A DNA stretch of 64,000 nucleotides, taken from positions 1 to 64,000 of the forward strand of contig JAUIJL010000021.1 in assembly GCA_030431255.1 (NCBI GenBank). The letters run 5' to 3'. Within the stretch, counting starts at the first letter, position 1. Each line of letters starts with the position of its first letter. This DNA is from Thermoanaerobaculia bacterium. Lineage in GTDB: Bacteria; Acidobacteriota; Thermoanaerobaculia; Multivoradales; J023. The position numbers and the translations under genes are program-made. The notes below the pieces were generated by a model. That model was given only the letters and a program-made list of their open reading frames with translations, had not been told where the DNA came from and searched no databases. Below, in pieces: positions 34,024 through 42,689 of the stretch.

Positions 34024-35250
34024 ATGCAAGCAGCTGGGACGATACGGCCTCGATACTTTGAATCCACCGCTCGAGCCTCAGTGATCCGCAGTGTCGTGAT
34101 GTGCTCTCTGGTCGGTCTTTTGGGGCTGTTCCCCGGACCGGCGATAGCTGATACGGCCTCCGAGCCTGGCGCCCCATCCGGCTCCGAGCCGACTGCCGAG
34201 CTCGAGGGTCAGCTGAAGGCTTTGCACGCCAAATCCGACTTTCCGGGCTTCGCCGTCGCCATCGTCGATCGCGAGCATGGGATTTTGTACGAAAAGGGAT
34301 TCGGCTGGGCGGATCGTGAGAACCGAAAGCCTTTTATCGCTCAGACGGTGATGAATATCGGCTCGGTGAGCAAGACCTTCATCGGTGTGGCGTTGATGCA
34401 GGCGGTGGAGAAGGGGCAGATCGACTTGGACGCGCCGATCGATCGGTATTTGGGTTTCAAGGCTCGAAATCCTCGATTTCCCGACAAGCCGATGACCCTG
34501 AGGCATCTGGCGACCCACACCTCGGGCGTGACGGATCGGGAATCCATTTATCGTCAGGCCTATTCCGAGGGTATGGAGCCGTCGATGGAGCTCGGCGACT
34601 ATCTGACCCAATATCTCGATCCCGAAGGTCGCATGTACGACCGCCGAAACTTCGGCAAGCGTCCGCCTGGTGAGGTCTACGAGTATTCGAATATCGGTGC
34701 CGCGTTGGCGGCTTTTGTGCTTGAGAAGGCTCTGGGGAGGTCTTTCGACCTGCTGACGACCGAGTCCATTCTCAAACCTTTGGGCATGCACGATTCCGGT
34801 TGGTCCTACGGCGATATCGAGCTCGACAGCCACGCCGTGCTCTACGACGGCAATGACATCGTCGAGCCCTACACTCTCGTGACCTATCCCGACGGCGGGC
34901 TTCGCACCAGCGTGTCCAGCCTAGGGCGATATCTGACGGCGATGCTCGGTGGGGGTGCCGTCGAGGGCTCTCGGATTTTGACCGAGACCTCGGTGGCGGC
35001 GATGATCGCACCCCAATTCGATCCTCGGGATCCGCCGAAGGATTGGGGCGAGAAGAATTCGGGAATCTTCTGGAGCCTCGACAAAAAAGGATTGATCGGT
35101 CACACGGGAGGAGATCCGGGAATTTCCAGTGTGATGGCCTTTGATCCCAAGTCGGGGCGCGGATGGGTGTTCATCACCAATACCGAGCTCAACAAGAAGA
35201 CCGCGGGCCAATTTCGAGAGATCTGGAGCCTGCTCAAGGCGACTCCCTAG
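34024..35250 (+). CDS. class C beta-lactamase-fold serine hydrolase
   Basis: A 408-aa secreted protein with an N-terminal membrane/signal segment (VVMCSLVGLLGLFPGPAIA). Catalytic residues of the PF00144 family are visible: Ser114-x-x-Lys117 (GSVSKTF), Tyr221-Ser-Asn223 and a HTGG box near residue 360. The family includes penicillin-binding esterases, D-aminopeptidases and AmpC; sequence alone does not distinguish them. AGGAATCT lies just before ATG 34024. Palindromic repeats lie between it and the convergent esterase. Confidence 0.88.
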   Translation: MQAAGTIRPRYFESTARASVIRSVVMCSLVGLLGLFPGPAIADTASEPGAPSGSEPTAELEGQLKALHAKSDFPGFAVAIVDREHGILYEKGFGWADRENRKPFIAQTVMNIGSVSKTFIGVALMQAVEKGQIDLDAPIDRYLGFKARNPRFPDKPMTLRHLATHTSGVTDRESIYRQAYSEGMEPSMELGDYLTQYLDPEGRMYDRRNFGKRPPGEVYEYSNIGAALAAFVLEKALGRSFDLLTTESILKPLGMHDSGWSYGDIELDSHAVLYDGNDIVEPYTLVTYPDGGLRTSVSSLGRYLTAMLGGGAVEGSRILTETSVAAMIAPQFDPRDPPKDWGEKNSGIFWSLDKKGLIGHTGGDPGISSVMAFDPKSGRGWVFITNTELNKKTAGQFREIWSLLKATP

Positions 35251-35293
35251 GAACAGGACCGGCGGCGGAACCAAGCGTTCCGGCATGCCATTC

Positions 35294-35429
35294 GTAGGGG
35301 CGAATTTTGTATTCACCCAATCAGAGGCAAGGGCGATCACAAGGATCGCCCCTACGTCCACGTTCGGAGGCGATCACGAGATCGTCCCTACGTCCACGTC
35401 TGGAGGCGATCACGAGATCGCCCCTACGT
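35294..35429. repeat. dispersed palindromic repeat copies
   Basis: Four copies of a short palindromic element lie in tandem: 35298-35318, 35331-35351, 35369-35386 and 35405-35422. Each folds as GGCGATC-ACGA-GATCGCC or a variant and is followed or preceded by CCTACG or GTAGGG. The copies are separated by CCACGT-like spacers. They occupy the gap between two convergent genes and can form hairpins on either strand. Confidence 0.75.
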
Positions 35430-35471
35430 TCGGAATTCCGGATCATGGCGCCGCGTCGGCCCGCTGAGAGG

Positions 35472-37469
35472 TTAGTCGTAGGTGACCTCCAGGGTCGGGG
35501 CGAGGGCTCCGGCTCCGCCGCCGTGGATGGTGAGCACGTCGGACGCGAAGTTGATCGGCGTGGTAGCACGGATCTTCAGCTGGAAGCGGCTGCCGGGGAT
35601 CAAGCTCAGTGTCGACGACGGCAGAGCGGTAGACGATGCCGCGCCGTTGCTCGACGGAACGGCTGCGGTGAAGGCGCCGAATTGGCTCGAGGCGGCGAAG
35701 TAGTCGCTTTGAGCCAGAGCGGTGGAGCCGAAGGACGTGTCCGCCACGTCCACGGTCAGCTGCGTGACGCTGCCTTGGAGCGACGAGCGGTAGAAGGTGA
35801 GGGTGGCGGCGGTGACATTGGCGCCGCTCGGCAGGGCGCTGGTATCGAACGACAACAGAAGCCGGTAGGTGTCGGTATTGAACATGCCTTTGTCGCCCAC
35901 CTTGTGGTCGCTATTGCTGGAGCCGTCGGCCCAGAGTTGACCGACAAATCCGTCCTCGGAGTCGATGGAGGTCAGCACCAAGGTGTTGGCGGAGGTAAAG
36001 GTGTAGCTCTCGCTTTGCACGGATTCCGGATTGCCGGCGGTGTCGACGCTGAAGAATTTCAGGGTGGTGTCGGCGCTGATGTTGATAGGTGCGGTGTAAA
36101 CGGCCGAACCGGTGCTGGGGGTGGAACCGTCGGTGGTGAAGTAGGTGGTGGCGGGCTCGTCGGCGGAAAGGGTGACGTCGACGGCGCTTGAGTACGTGCC
36201 TCCGGCGGGTGCGGCGGTGGTGGTGGGCGGCGTGGTGTCGCTGCCCGCATCGATCACGTAGACCTCCGAACGCACAGTCTCGGTATTACCTGCGGTATCG
36301 ACGCTGAAGAATTTGACGGTGGCGTCGGCGGTGATGGCGATGGGGCCGGCGTAGACGGTCGACCCGGTGTTGGGGGTGGATCCGTCGGTGGTGAAGTAGG
36401 TGGTGGCGGCTTCGTTGACGGAGAGCGTGACGTTGATCGCGTTGGAGTAAGTGCCCCCCGCGGGTGACGCCGTGGTGGTCGGCGGTGTGGTGTCCACCGG
36501 CGGTGTGGATCCAAGGAAGAAATCGACCATGATTTGGGTGGCGTCGGGACCGTCGGGATCGGTGTAGGTGCCGCCGAGCACGCCGCCGGACCAATTGTGG
36601 CCCATGCTGTCGACCAAATATTTCTCCATCACCACCTGGCCGTTGGAGTCCTCGTAGACGTAGCGGGTGTAGCTGCGCCCGCCCGGAACTTGGCCACCTT
36701 GGATCAGCTCGGCTTGGTCGTCGATATCGTCGTTGTCGCTGCCGTCCGACGCCAGATCGTTGGTTTGTGCCCATTGGCTGAGGGTCAAATCTCCGTTGAC
36801 GGTGGCGACGGTGAAGTCGGAGGTGCCGTGGAAGATCATTACCGGCACCACCCGGGCTCGCGAGCCCATGGCGTTGTAGGCGGCCTGACCCTGGGGATCC
36901 GCCGGTGGTCCGCCGCTGAACATGGCGGTAAACGCGCTGTTGGTGCTGGTGGCGGCCTTGTATTCGAGGCCGGAGTGCACGGCGATGGCGGCAAAGACGT
37001 CCGGATAGGTGGCGCCCAAGATGACGGACATGGCGGCACCGGCGGAAAAGCCGCTGACGAAGATCTGGGAGGCGTCTACCGAATAGCTGGATTGCACGTC
37101 ACCTACCATGCCCGCGAGCAGGGCGGGCTCGCCGCTTCCGCGGGATTGATGGGTGGTCTGGAACCAATTCCAGCATTGGGAGCTGTTGGCGGAGCTCGGC
37201 TGCTGGGGATAGATCACCAAGAAGTCTTCTTGGTCGGCGATGGCGTTCATGCCCGTGCTGGTGGCGAATCCGTCGCCGGTTTGGGTGCAGCCGTGCAGCA
37301 TCATCACCAGCGGTGCCGGGGTGCCCGGTTGATATCCAGAGGGCACATAGAGCCAGTAGGTCCGCCCTCCATAGGATTCTTGGGTAAACGTTCCGGCCTG
37401 GGCGCCGACGGCGCATAGCAGGCACAGAAATACGGACGCGACAGACGAAATCCGCGGGCTGAAGCGCAT
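35472..37469 (-). CDS. PHB-depolymerase-type esterase with accessory domains
   Basis: A 665-aa secreted enzyme. Signal peptide to about residue 25 (SSVASVFLCLLCAVGAQA). The catalytic domain has Ser142 in GFSAG, Asp218 in HGTSDFT and His291 in SMGHNW. Two CHB_HEX-like domains (about 325-500, each TTPPTTT...GTYS..VDVTLSA..TTYFTTDGS) and a C-terminal beta-sandwich like DNRLRE/CBM96 (about 505-665) probably bind polymer. It should hydrolyse PHB or plant-cell-wall esters outside the cell. ATG 37469 has GAGGAG 8 nt upstream, located inside the earlier in-frame ATG 37484. No recognised neighbour pathway. Confidence 0.9.
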   Translation of the reverse strand: MRFSPRISSVASVFLCLLCAVGAQAGTFTQESYGGRTYWLYVPSGYQPGTPAPLVMMLHGCTQTGDGFATSTGMNAIADQEDFLVIYPQQPSSANSSQCWNWFQTTHQSRGSGEPALLAGMVGDVQSSYSVDASQIFVSGFSAGAAMSVILGATYPDVFAAIAVHSGLEYKAATSTNSAFTAMFSGGPPADPQGQAAYNAMGSRARVVPVMIFHGTSDFTVATVNGDLTLSQWAQTNDLASDGSDNDDIDDQAELIQGGQVPGGRSYTRYVYEDSNGQVVMEKYLVDSMGHNWSGGVLGGTYTDPDGPDATQIMVDFFLGSTPPVDTTPPTTTASPAGGTYSNAINVTLSVNEAATTYFTTDGSTPNTGSTVYAGPIAITADATVKFFSVDTAGNTETVRSEVYVIDAGSDTTPPTTTAAPAGGTYSSAVDVTLSADEPATTYFTTDGSTPSTGSAVYTAPINISADTTLKFFSVDTAGNPESVQSESYTFTSANTLVLTSIDSEDGFVGQLWADGSSNSDHKVGDKGMFNTDTYRLLLSFDTSALPSGANVTAATLTFYRSSLQGSVTQLTVDVADTSFGSTALAQSDYFAASSQFGAFTAAVPSSNGAASSTALPSSTLSLIPGSRFQLKIRATTPINFASDVLTIHGGGAGALAPTLEVTYD

Positions 37470-37625
37470 AGTGGGGCTCCTCATCAACAGTGCTTGACCC
37501 ACTGTGTCGGCCGGCAATGCCTCATTGTGGTGATCACAGCGCAGAGCAGGCTGATCCACGTGCAGGTCGGTAGTCCAAAAACAGAACGGTCGCTCGGTTT
37601 ATAGAAAGTACACGAACGGAGGTCC

Positions 37626-37670
37626 CTTGTCAAAAAGCCCCTTGTCAAAAAGCCCCTTGTCAAAAAGCCC
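37626..37670. repeat. 15-bp tandem repeat
   Basis: Three perfect 15-bp copies, CTTGTCAAAAAGCCC, stand at 37626, 37641 and 37656. They directly precede the 43-bp array. Reading through them gives a meaningless FDKGL repeat, so the reading frames here are not genes. Confidence 0.95.
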
Positions 37671-37680
37671 GACTCCTTGC

Positions 37681-37848
37681 AAACCGACGGACGTAGGGTT
37701 GGGGCTTGCCCCCAACCGTTTGCAAACCGACGGAGGTAGGGTTGGGGCTTGCCCCCAACCGTTTGCAAACCGACGGACGTAGGGTTGGGGCTTGCCCCCA
37801 ACCGTTTGCAAACCGACGGACGTAGGGTTGGGGCTTGCCCCCAACCGT
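37681..37848. repeat. 43-bp tandem repeat with internal hairpins
   Basis: Four 43-bp units start at 37681, 37724, 37767 and 37810; the last is slightly truncated and they are nearly identical. Each contains the palindrome GGTTGGGG-CTTG-CCCCCAACC, able to form a strong hairpin. It is a contiguous repeat with no unique spacers and therefore not a CRISPR array. A related GGGCGGGG..CCCCGCCC hairpin follows at 37880-37901. Confidence 0.95.
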
Positions 37849-37965
37849 GCCTGTGTCGGCTCGGCATAGCCTCGCCTTCGGGCGGGGACAAGCCCCGCCC
37901 CTACGCCGGGTCTGCCTTGATCAGGGGTGTTCGCGGCAGCTCGGCCCGTCTGTGAAACATGGAGA

Positions 37966-38170
37966 CTAGTAGATGTCTAGCCCGCAAAGTTCACCAGCCT
38001 TCTGCTGCGACACCGTATCCACCTGCATCTACGGCGTCAGAAGCCGATTCTGCTCCTCAACATACTGCAAGTATGCCTGCGTCGCAGAATGCGTCTTCTT
38101 CCTTGTATCTACAGGCGTCTCCGGCGTCTCGCGACGAAGTTGGTGAAATTTCCGGGCTAGATCGGCCTAG
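37966..38170. mobile_element. MITE-like inverted-repeat element
   Basis: CTAGCCCG.AAA.TTCACCA occurs at 37977-37997 and, inverted, at 38140-38160, with four mismatches in 21 bp. Outside these, CTAG is repeated at 37966 and 38167. Similarity continues inward as about 55-60 bp of imperfect inverted repeat. Between the arms are three small perfect hairpins: CAGAA..TTCTG (38038-38052), CATACT..AGTATG (38061-38075) and CTGCG..CGCAG (38077-38087). No coding frame is preserved. This is the architecture of a non-autonomous transposable element or a structured dispersed repeat, now lying beside the 43-bp repeats. Confidence 0.6.
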
Positions 38171-38304
38171 ATGAATTGGGTGAGCCCTTTGGGAGTAGAC
38201 TGACCGAGGCGCCTCGGGCGGCGTTCGACGATCAGCTTGGAGAAACCCGAAAGCGACCGATAACGGGGTCGCAAGGGGTGAGGGGCGAAAATGGACGGGA
38301 TCTC

Positions 38305-38853
38305 ATGAAAATCAAACAGAAGGGCGCGGATATCCACCAGATCGTCTACGGACCGTGGCGGTGGCTCCTCTTGCTGGCTTTCCTAGCGATCGCGCTCGTT
38401 TTCGTCATCCTCATGACCCGACCCTCCGAGCCCGACGGGCTGATTCATCAGGCCGGGTCTTGCGTCTGCTTGATTCTGGTGATCATCTGCGCCGCTCGCA
38501 TCTACGAACGGAGTCGATTCATCTTCGACACCCGGCGTCGGATTATGATTTGGGATCGAAAATCCCTCGGTTTCAGCCAAAAGGGTCGAGTGCCTTTCGA
38601 TCGAATCGAAAGTATTTACATAGAAGAGAAAGAAGAGCCCGAGCTTGACGATTGGGTCGGCGGGAGAATCATCGTCCAGACCAGCCAAGGCTCGATACCC
38701 ATGACCGAAAATCATTTCAAACACGGGACCTTTCCTTTGCGAGACATCACCGACTTGCTGAACGGCCTAGTCGGCCTCTCGATCCCGGTCTCCGCCTCGA
38801 CCTCAGGCGTCGGTGAGCCCAGCGCTCCAACAACCCAAGGTGAGGCGTCCTGA
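38305..38853 (+). CDS. small membrane protein with PH-like C-terminal domain
   Basis: About 182 aa from ATG 38305 (GGGATC upstream). Two TM helices (WRWLLLLAFLAIALVFVIL and SCVCLILVIICAARIY) are followed by a soluble region (about 85-165) with the strand pattern FIFDTRRRIMIWDRK and GRVPFDRIESIYIEE, as in bacterial PH-like or YdbS-like domains. I do not recognise a specific family. The tail is Ser/Thr rich. It stands alone between the repeat region and the convergent secreted-protein gene. Confidence 0.65.
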   Translation: MKIKQKGADIHQIVYGPWRWLLLLAFLAIALVFVILMTRPSEPDGLIHQAGSCVCLILVIICAARIYERSRFIFDTRRRIMIWDRKSLGFSQKGRVPFDRIESIYIEEKEEPELDDWVGGRIIVQTSQGSIPMTENHFKHGTFPLRDITDLLNGLVGLSIPVSASTSGVGEPSAPTTQGEAS

Positions 38854-39077
38854 CTTCAGGTTGAGGGATCGTCAGGGCGAGGGATGGATGGGACACGACG
38901 GACAAAAGCTACTGCCGGGTCCAGCCTGCAGGTGGGTCGTCACATGCATGTTGAAATCCTCCATCATTGCGTCAGGAGCCTGGATCGGCCCGACATGATG
39001 CAGGGCGTAAACGGTGACGATTCTGTGCCATCAGATCCATCGCGCTGGGAGGGAGTTGGATTTGAGAGCGGGAGTGA
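38854..39077. other. intergenic gap
   Basis: No gene, repeat or hairpin of note was found. The region separates two convergent genes. Confidence 0.5.
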
Positions 39078-41555
39078 TCAGTGAGCGCGCTCCGTCGAGT
39101 CCGAGGCATCGAATACGACGATCCAGCGTGAAATATCGTCGTCGAGATCTACTTCTTGACCGGCCACGGGTTGAATGGGCCGACGGTGAGCTCGGAGGTC
39201 CAGTGCATATCGACCCTGGGGTAAGGAGCCATGGCGGAACCCACCGCTGTCGTCAGTCATCACGATCCACTCGTTGCCGGTGGCTCCGCGGAGAGCCAGG
39301 GGCATGTTCGCCACGGGTAGGCCGTCGTTCCACTGAGCCACGCCGGCCAGCATGCGAAGCTGCTGAAGCGGCAACACGAATTCGACTTCGTCGACCACCT
39401 CTGAAACGTTGATCCATCTCGATACCGTGCCGATCCGAGGATCACGAAACATGAGCTCCAGGCGAGCTCCAGGGCTCAACCCGCTGAGCTCGAAGGCTCC
39501 GTGAACGTCCGTGGTGGAGGAGCTTCCAAGAGAATGGGTCTGGTGGGCTGGAAGCTGTGCGTTCACTCGAAGCCCTTGGATCGGTTTACCCTGCTGGTCT
39601 ACAGCACGACCCATGAAACGGGTAGCCGGCGCCATTTCGAAAACTACTTCTCCCGCTTCGATCTCTCGCTGGCTCAGCCGCCGCTCGATACCCACAAAAT
39701 CGGGATGATCGACGGAGATTTTGGGCTCGCCCATGGGTGAAAAAAGCAGTGTCGCTTGTCCGTCGGCACCGGTCACTAAATGTCCAGTCCGTTCACTGGA
39801 GCCGGTTCCGCCCGCGAAATTGCTGTGGCTCCACAGAAGCCCAGCCGCTGCGATCGGCTCGTTCGATGTCTTGGACGTCACTCGGATCTTGACCGGCGAC
39901 AATGCGAGCAGCTGGGTTTCGACGGCTTCGGTGGGCGAGCCCGCTTGGCTCAGATCGAAGAGCTCGACTCTGGAGGAAAAACCGTGCTTCACAAAACCTA
40001 ACCTGATTTTTCCTACCTCAGGAAACCCGTCGATTCGAAAGTAGCCGTCGGCTTCGGTTCGAGCTATGACCGGTGCTCGGGTTTCTCCGAAGCTGTTGAC
40101 CGTCGCCTGACGGTCGTCGAGCTGGTGTAGGTGAATAGACACCCCAGCGATCGGATCGCCCTGGAAGTTGGTCACTCGACCCCAGATTTCTTCCGAAGGC
40201 CGGATCAGAAAAGGTTCGAGCTGGAGCCGGCCGCCTTCGGGCGAGGTCTCAAAAGAGAGCCATCCAGTCTCTCCACTCGCCGTTTCTATCCGGGCCAAAT
40301 GGATTCCCGAACCTAAGCCGCGGAGCTCAAAAGCCCCGTTGGAGTCGGTGAGCAGATGTTGGTTGGGTTCTCCTTGAAGCTCCACTTGGGCGTCGGTGAT
40401 GGGGCGGGACTGAGCGTCCAATAGCCGGCCGACCACAAGGGTCGGGCGGTCAAGCTTCCAGGCGATCCGAACGTCTGGGATTTGGTCGGTGAGCACCGAA
40501 GACCATTTGCGTCGAAGCTCGACGTGATCAGGGTGGGTGATGTGTAGCTCGGTACCTACTCGATGTGCCGCTACACCTCGCAACACCAGGCGCCCGTCCA
40601 GGGTCGAAAAGCCGGCCCATCCATGGTCGACCATCTCGACCCGAGCATCGCGGATGGGTCGGCCGAAACTGTCTTTCAACTGAAAAGCGAAGGCTCCCGT
40701 GGCGGGAGCGAGCCGAGCCGTCGATTGAGCGGAAGTGGTGCCGTTGTTGAACCCAACTATTTCTGAGCCCGGTGATCCGATGAGGATTGGGTGGTCGACA
40801 AGGGCGCCGTCCAGCTGAAAGCGGCCCTCGCGATTCGTCACCGACCAACATTCCGGCTCTTTTGGAGTCCAAGCATAGGCTCCTTCGATGGGTCGACCTT
40901 CGATGTCGATCACTCGGCCCGGTTGCTGGCGTCGCTTATGGGCGTCTGCTAGTGAATGGCTCGTTGGCGTGTCGGATGGCGACAGCGTCAAATCGAGATG
41001 ATTCCTCGAACGAAGCTTCTTGGTGATCTCGTAGCCTTCGACGAACAAATGGTCGATTTCCTCGTCGGTCAGCCACAACAGCGCGTCGCCGTCTTCCGAA
41101 GTAAGAGTGCTAGTTTCAGCGAGGCGAGCGCCTTCGCCCAGGTCGGCCCCGTAGGAGCGGAGCCGAGCTCCGGCAAGCGGAGATCCTGACTCGTCGAGGA
41201 TCTTGGCGCTGAGTCTAATTAGCGATGGGAATTGAATCGGGGCAATACGAGTCGGGCACAGAATGGGAGGGGTAGTGACCACCAGCAAGCGCCCCCGGTC
41301 CCGCAGGAGAATTTCCCATGGGCCGGCATTCGGTAGGATTCCCTCTACTCCCGCCGACGGCAACACCCGCCAGCGCATAGTTTTAGACGGGATAGCAGGG
41401 GTTTGGGCGCAGGTTGAGCGGGCAGGCTTCAGAGTGACGTATTCCAGGGACTGGGGGGCTCTAACGGTCGCGCTGAGGGTCAGCTCAGCCGCCAGGCGTG
41501 AGGGTAGGAACAACCATGCGAAGGCCAAGACCAAGCCGAAAGCTCTCAAGAACAT
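39078..41555 (-). CDS. secreted carboxypeptidase-regulatory-like repeat protein
   Basis: An 825-aa protein with a signal peptide (FLRAFGLVLAFAWLFLPSRLAA). It is composed of about eight Ig-like domains of the CarboxypepD_reg or Cna-B type, seen as recurring G.PIAGA...T..DG.F.L.GL segments such as DEDGSPLAGARLRSYGAD-like openings (shown in short form). Such domains bind carbohydrate or act as spacers outside the cell; no catalytic domain is evident. ATG 41555 is chosen over a TTG at 41576. Codon use is a little lower in GC than in the neighbouring genes. Confidence 0.8.
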   Translation of the reverse strand: MFLRAFGLVLAFAWLFLPSRLAAELTLSATVRAPQSLEYVTLKPARSTCAQTPAIPSKTMRWRVLPSAGVEGILPNAGPWEILLRDRGRLLVVTTPPILCPTRIAPIQFPSLIRLSAKILDESGSPLAGARLRSYGADLGEGARLAETSTLTSEDGDALLWLTDEEIDHLFVEGYEITKKLRSRNHLDLTLSPSDTPTSHSLADAHKRRQQPGRVIDIEGRPIEGAYAWTPKEPECWSVTNREGRFQLDGALVDHPILIGSPGSEIVGFNNGTTSAQSTARLAPATGAFAFQLKDSFGRPIRDARVEMVDHGWAGFSTLDGRLVLRGVAAHRVGTELHITHPDHVELRRKWSSVLTDQIPDVRIAWKLDRPTLVVGRLLDAQSRPITDAQVELQGEPNQHLLTDSNGAFELRGLGSGIHLARIETASGETGWLSFETSPEGGRLQLEPFLIRPSEEIWGRVTNFQGDPIAGVSIHLHQLDDRQATVNSFGETRAPVIARTEADGYFRIDGFPEVGKIRLGFVKHGFSSRVELFDLSQAGSPTEAVETQLLALSPVKIRVTSKTSNEPIAAAGLLWSHSNFAGGTGSSERTGHLVTGADGQATLLFSPMGEPKISVDHPDFVGIERRLSQREIEAGEVVFEMAPATRFMGRAVDQQGKPIQGLRVNAQLPAHQTHSLGSSSTTDVHGAFELSGLSPGARLELMFRDPRIGTVSRWINVSEVVDEVEFVLPLQQLRMLAGVAQWNDGLPVANMPLALRGATGNEWIVMTDDSGGFRHGSLPQGRYALDLRAHRRPIQPVAGQEVDLDDDISRWIVVFDASDSTERAH

Positions 41556-41944
41556 GACGCTCTTTCGTTGCCGCAAAGCACGAATGTGATGGTCTGCCCG
41601 GGTCTGTCGACCGGTGTTTGGATGCCGGCAAAGGCAGAGCCCTCAAAAGAGGTACAGCTGATTTGTAGACCGGACGGACAGGTGGCCACAGCTGTACACC
41701 AGCTTCCCACGAGTCGAGATCGGCAGGAAACAGACCAAAGGTCCTGGGGACCTCTCCTGGGTTTTTCGAGTCGAGGTGAATGGGCTATAGTTGCGTCAAC
41801 TTTCTCTAAATGTCAAGCTTTTTTGATTAGTCTCGGGCAAATCTGTCTCGGACCTATAAAACTGTAGGCACGCCCTGCTCGGCGTTAGACTTCTGCTCCC
41901 ATGACAAAGATACGCAAAGCCACGGTCCGCGAGGAATCAGTTTA
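41556..41944. other. 389-bp intergenic region
   Basis: The region is AT-richer than the surroundings, especially at 41780-41900, and probably holds the promoters of the two divergent genes. TATAAA (at about 41855) is the only box-like word I can point to. No repeat or RNA motif was seen. Confidence 0.4.
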
Positions 41945-42658
41945 ATGCCCACCAAGGAGTCCGACCTCTATTCGCCTTTGAAAAGGTTTTTAGAAGATCA
42001 AGGTTATGAGGTGAAGGGGGAGGTGTTGGATTGTGATGTGGTGGCTGTTCGGGGCTCGGAAGCACCGGTGGTGGTGGAGCTGAAGACGTCTCTCAACCTC
42101 AACCTCCTGCTCCAGGCCGTGGATCGGCTTTCATTGACTCCCAAGGTCTATGTCGGCATTCCGAAAGGTAGCAAATCCCTGGGTAGCCGCCGAAAGCGGG
42201 TGCTCAAGCTGCTGAGAATGCTCGGGCTGGGATTGGTGACTATCGATCCCTCCGGCAGGACCGAGATGGACGAGAGGCCGAGTGTGGATGTGATCTTGGA
42301 CCCGTCCGAATATCGGCCGCGGGCTTCCAAGCATCGCCGGGACCGATTGTTGGGTGAGTTTGAGAGGCGGGTGGGGGATCCGAATCTAGGGGGATCTGAG
42401 AAAAAGCGCGGCGTCATGACCGCTTACCGACAACGGGCTTTGGCCATCGCCGAGCTGCTGCAAGCCCAGGGGCCGACCAAGGCCTCGGAAGTGGCCGAGA
42501 TGCTCCATCAACCCAAAGCGCGAGACGTCCTGTATCGAGACGTCTACGGCTGGTTCGATCGCGTGTCTCTTGGGGTGTATGCCCTCTCGCCCCGAGGGCA
42601 GCGGGAGATGGTTGAATGGCTGTCCGGGGACACAGGCTCAGACCCCCAAAAGTCATAG
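41945..42658 (+). CDS. DUF2161 PD-(D/E)XK-like protein
   Basis: A 237-aa protein of the DUF2161 family. The nuclease-like core is at about 25-60: G.VLDCDVVAV followed by PVVVELKTSLNL, i.e. D...E-x-K of a PD-(D/E)XK fold. A predicted HTH-like helical region follows (RALAIAELLQAQGPTKASEV). The family's biochemistry is unknown. It stands alone with no methyltransferase beside it. It is 32 bp upstream of the convergent MscS channel gene. Confidence 0.78.
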   Translation: MPTKESDLYSPLKRFLEDQGYEVKGEVLDCDVVAVRGSEAPVVVELKTSLNLNLLLQAVDRLSLTPKVYVGIPKGSKSLGSRRKRVLKLLRMLGLGLVTIDPSGRTEMDERPSVDVILDPSEYRPRASKHRRDRLLGEFERRVGDPNLGGSEKKRGVMTAYRQRALAIAELLQAQGPTKASEVAEMLHQPKARDVLYRDVYGWFDRVSLGVYALSPRGQREMVEWLSGDTGSDPQKS

Positions 42659-42689
42659 GTCCCCGGGGTCCCGCGGCCTGGGGCTGTGG

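Noticed and set aside
37681..37848. CRISPR-like appearance of the 43-bp array
   Set aside because: Units abut without spacers; internal hairpins are part of the unit itself.
37484..37891. Open frames through the tandem arrays
   Set aside because: They translate the repeats into FDKGL and VGASPNPTS-type periodic strings; length follows the repeat period, with no gene signals.
37959..38174. 71-codon frame inside the MITE-like element
   Set aside because: It runs through inverted repeats and hairpins and lacks a ribosome site; composition is Ser/Ala rich.
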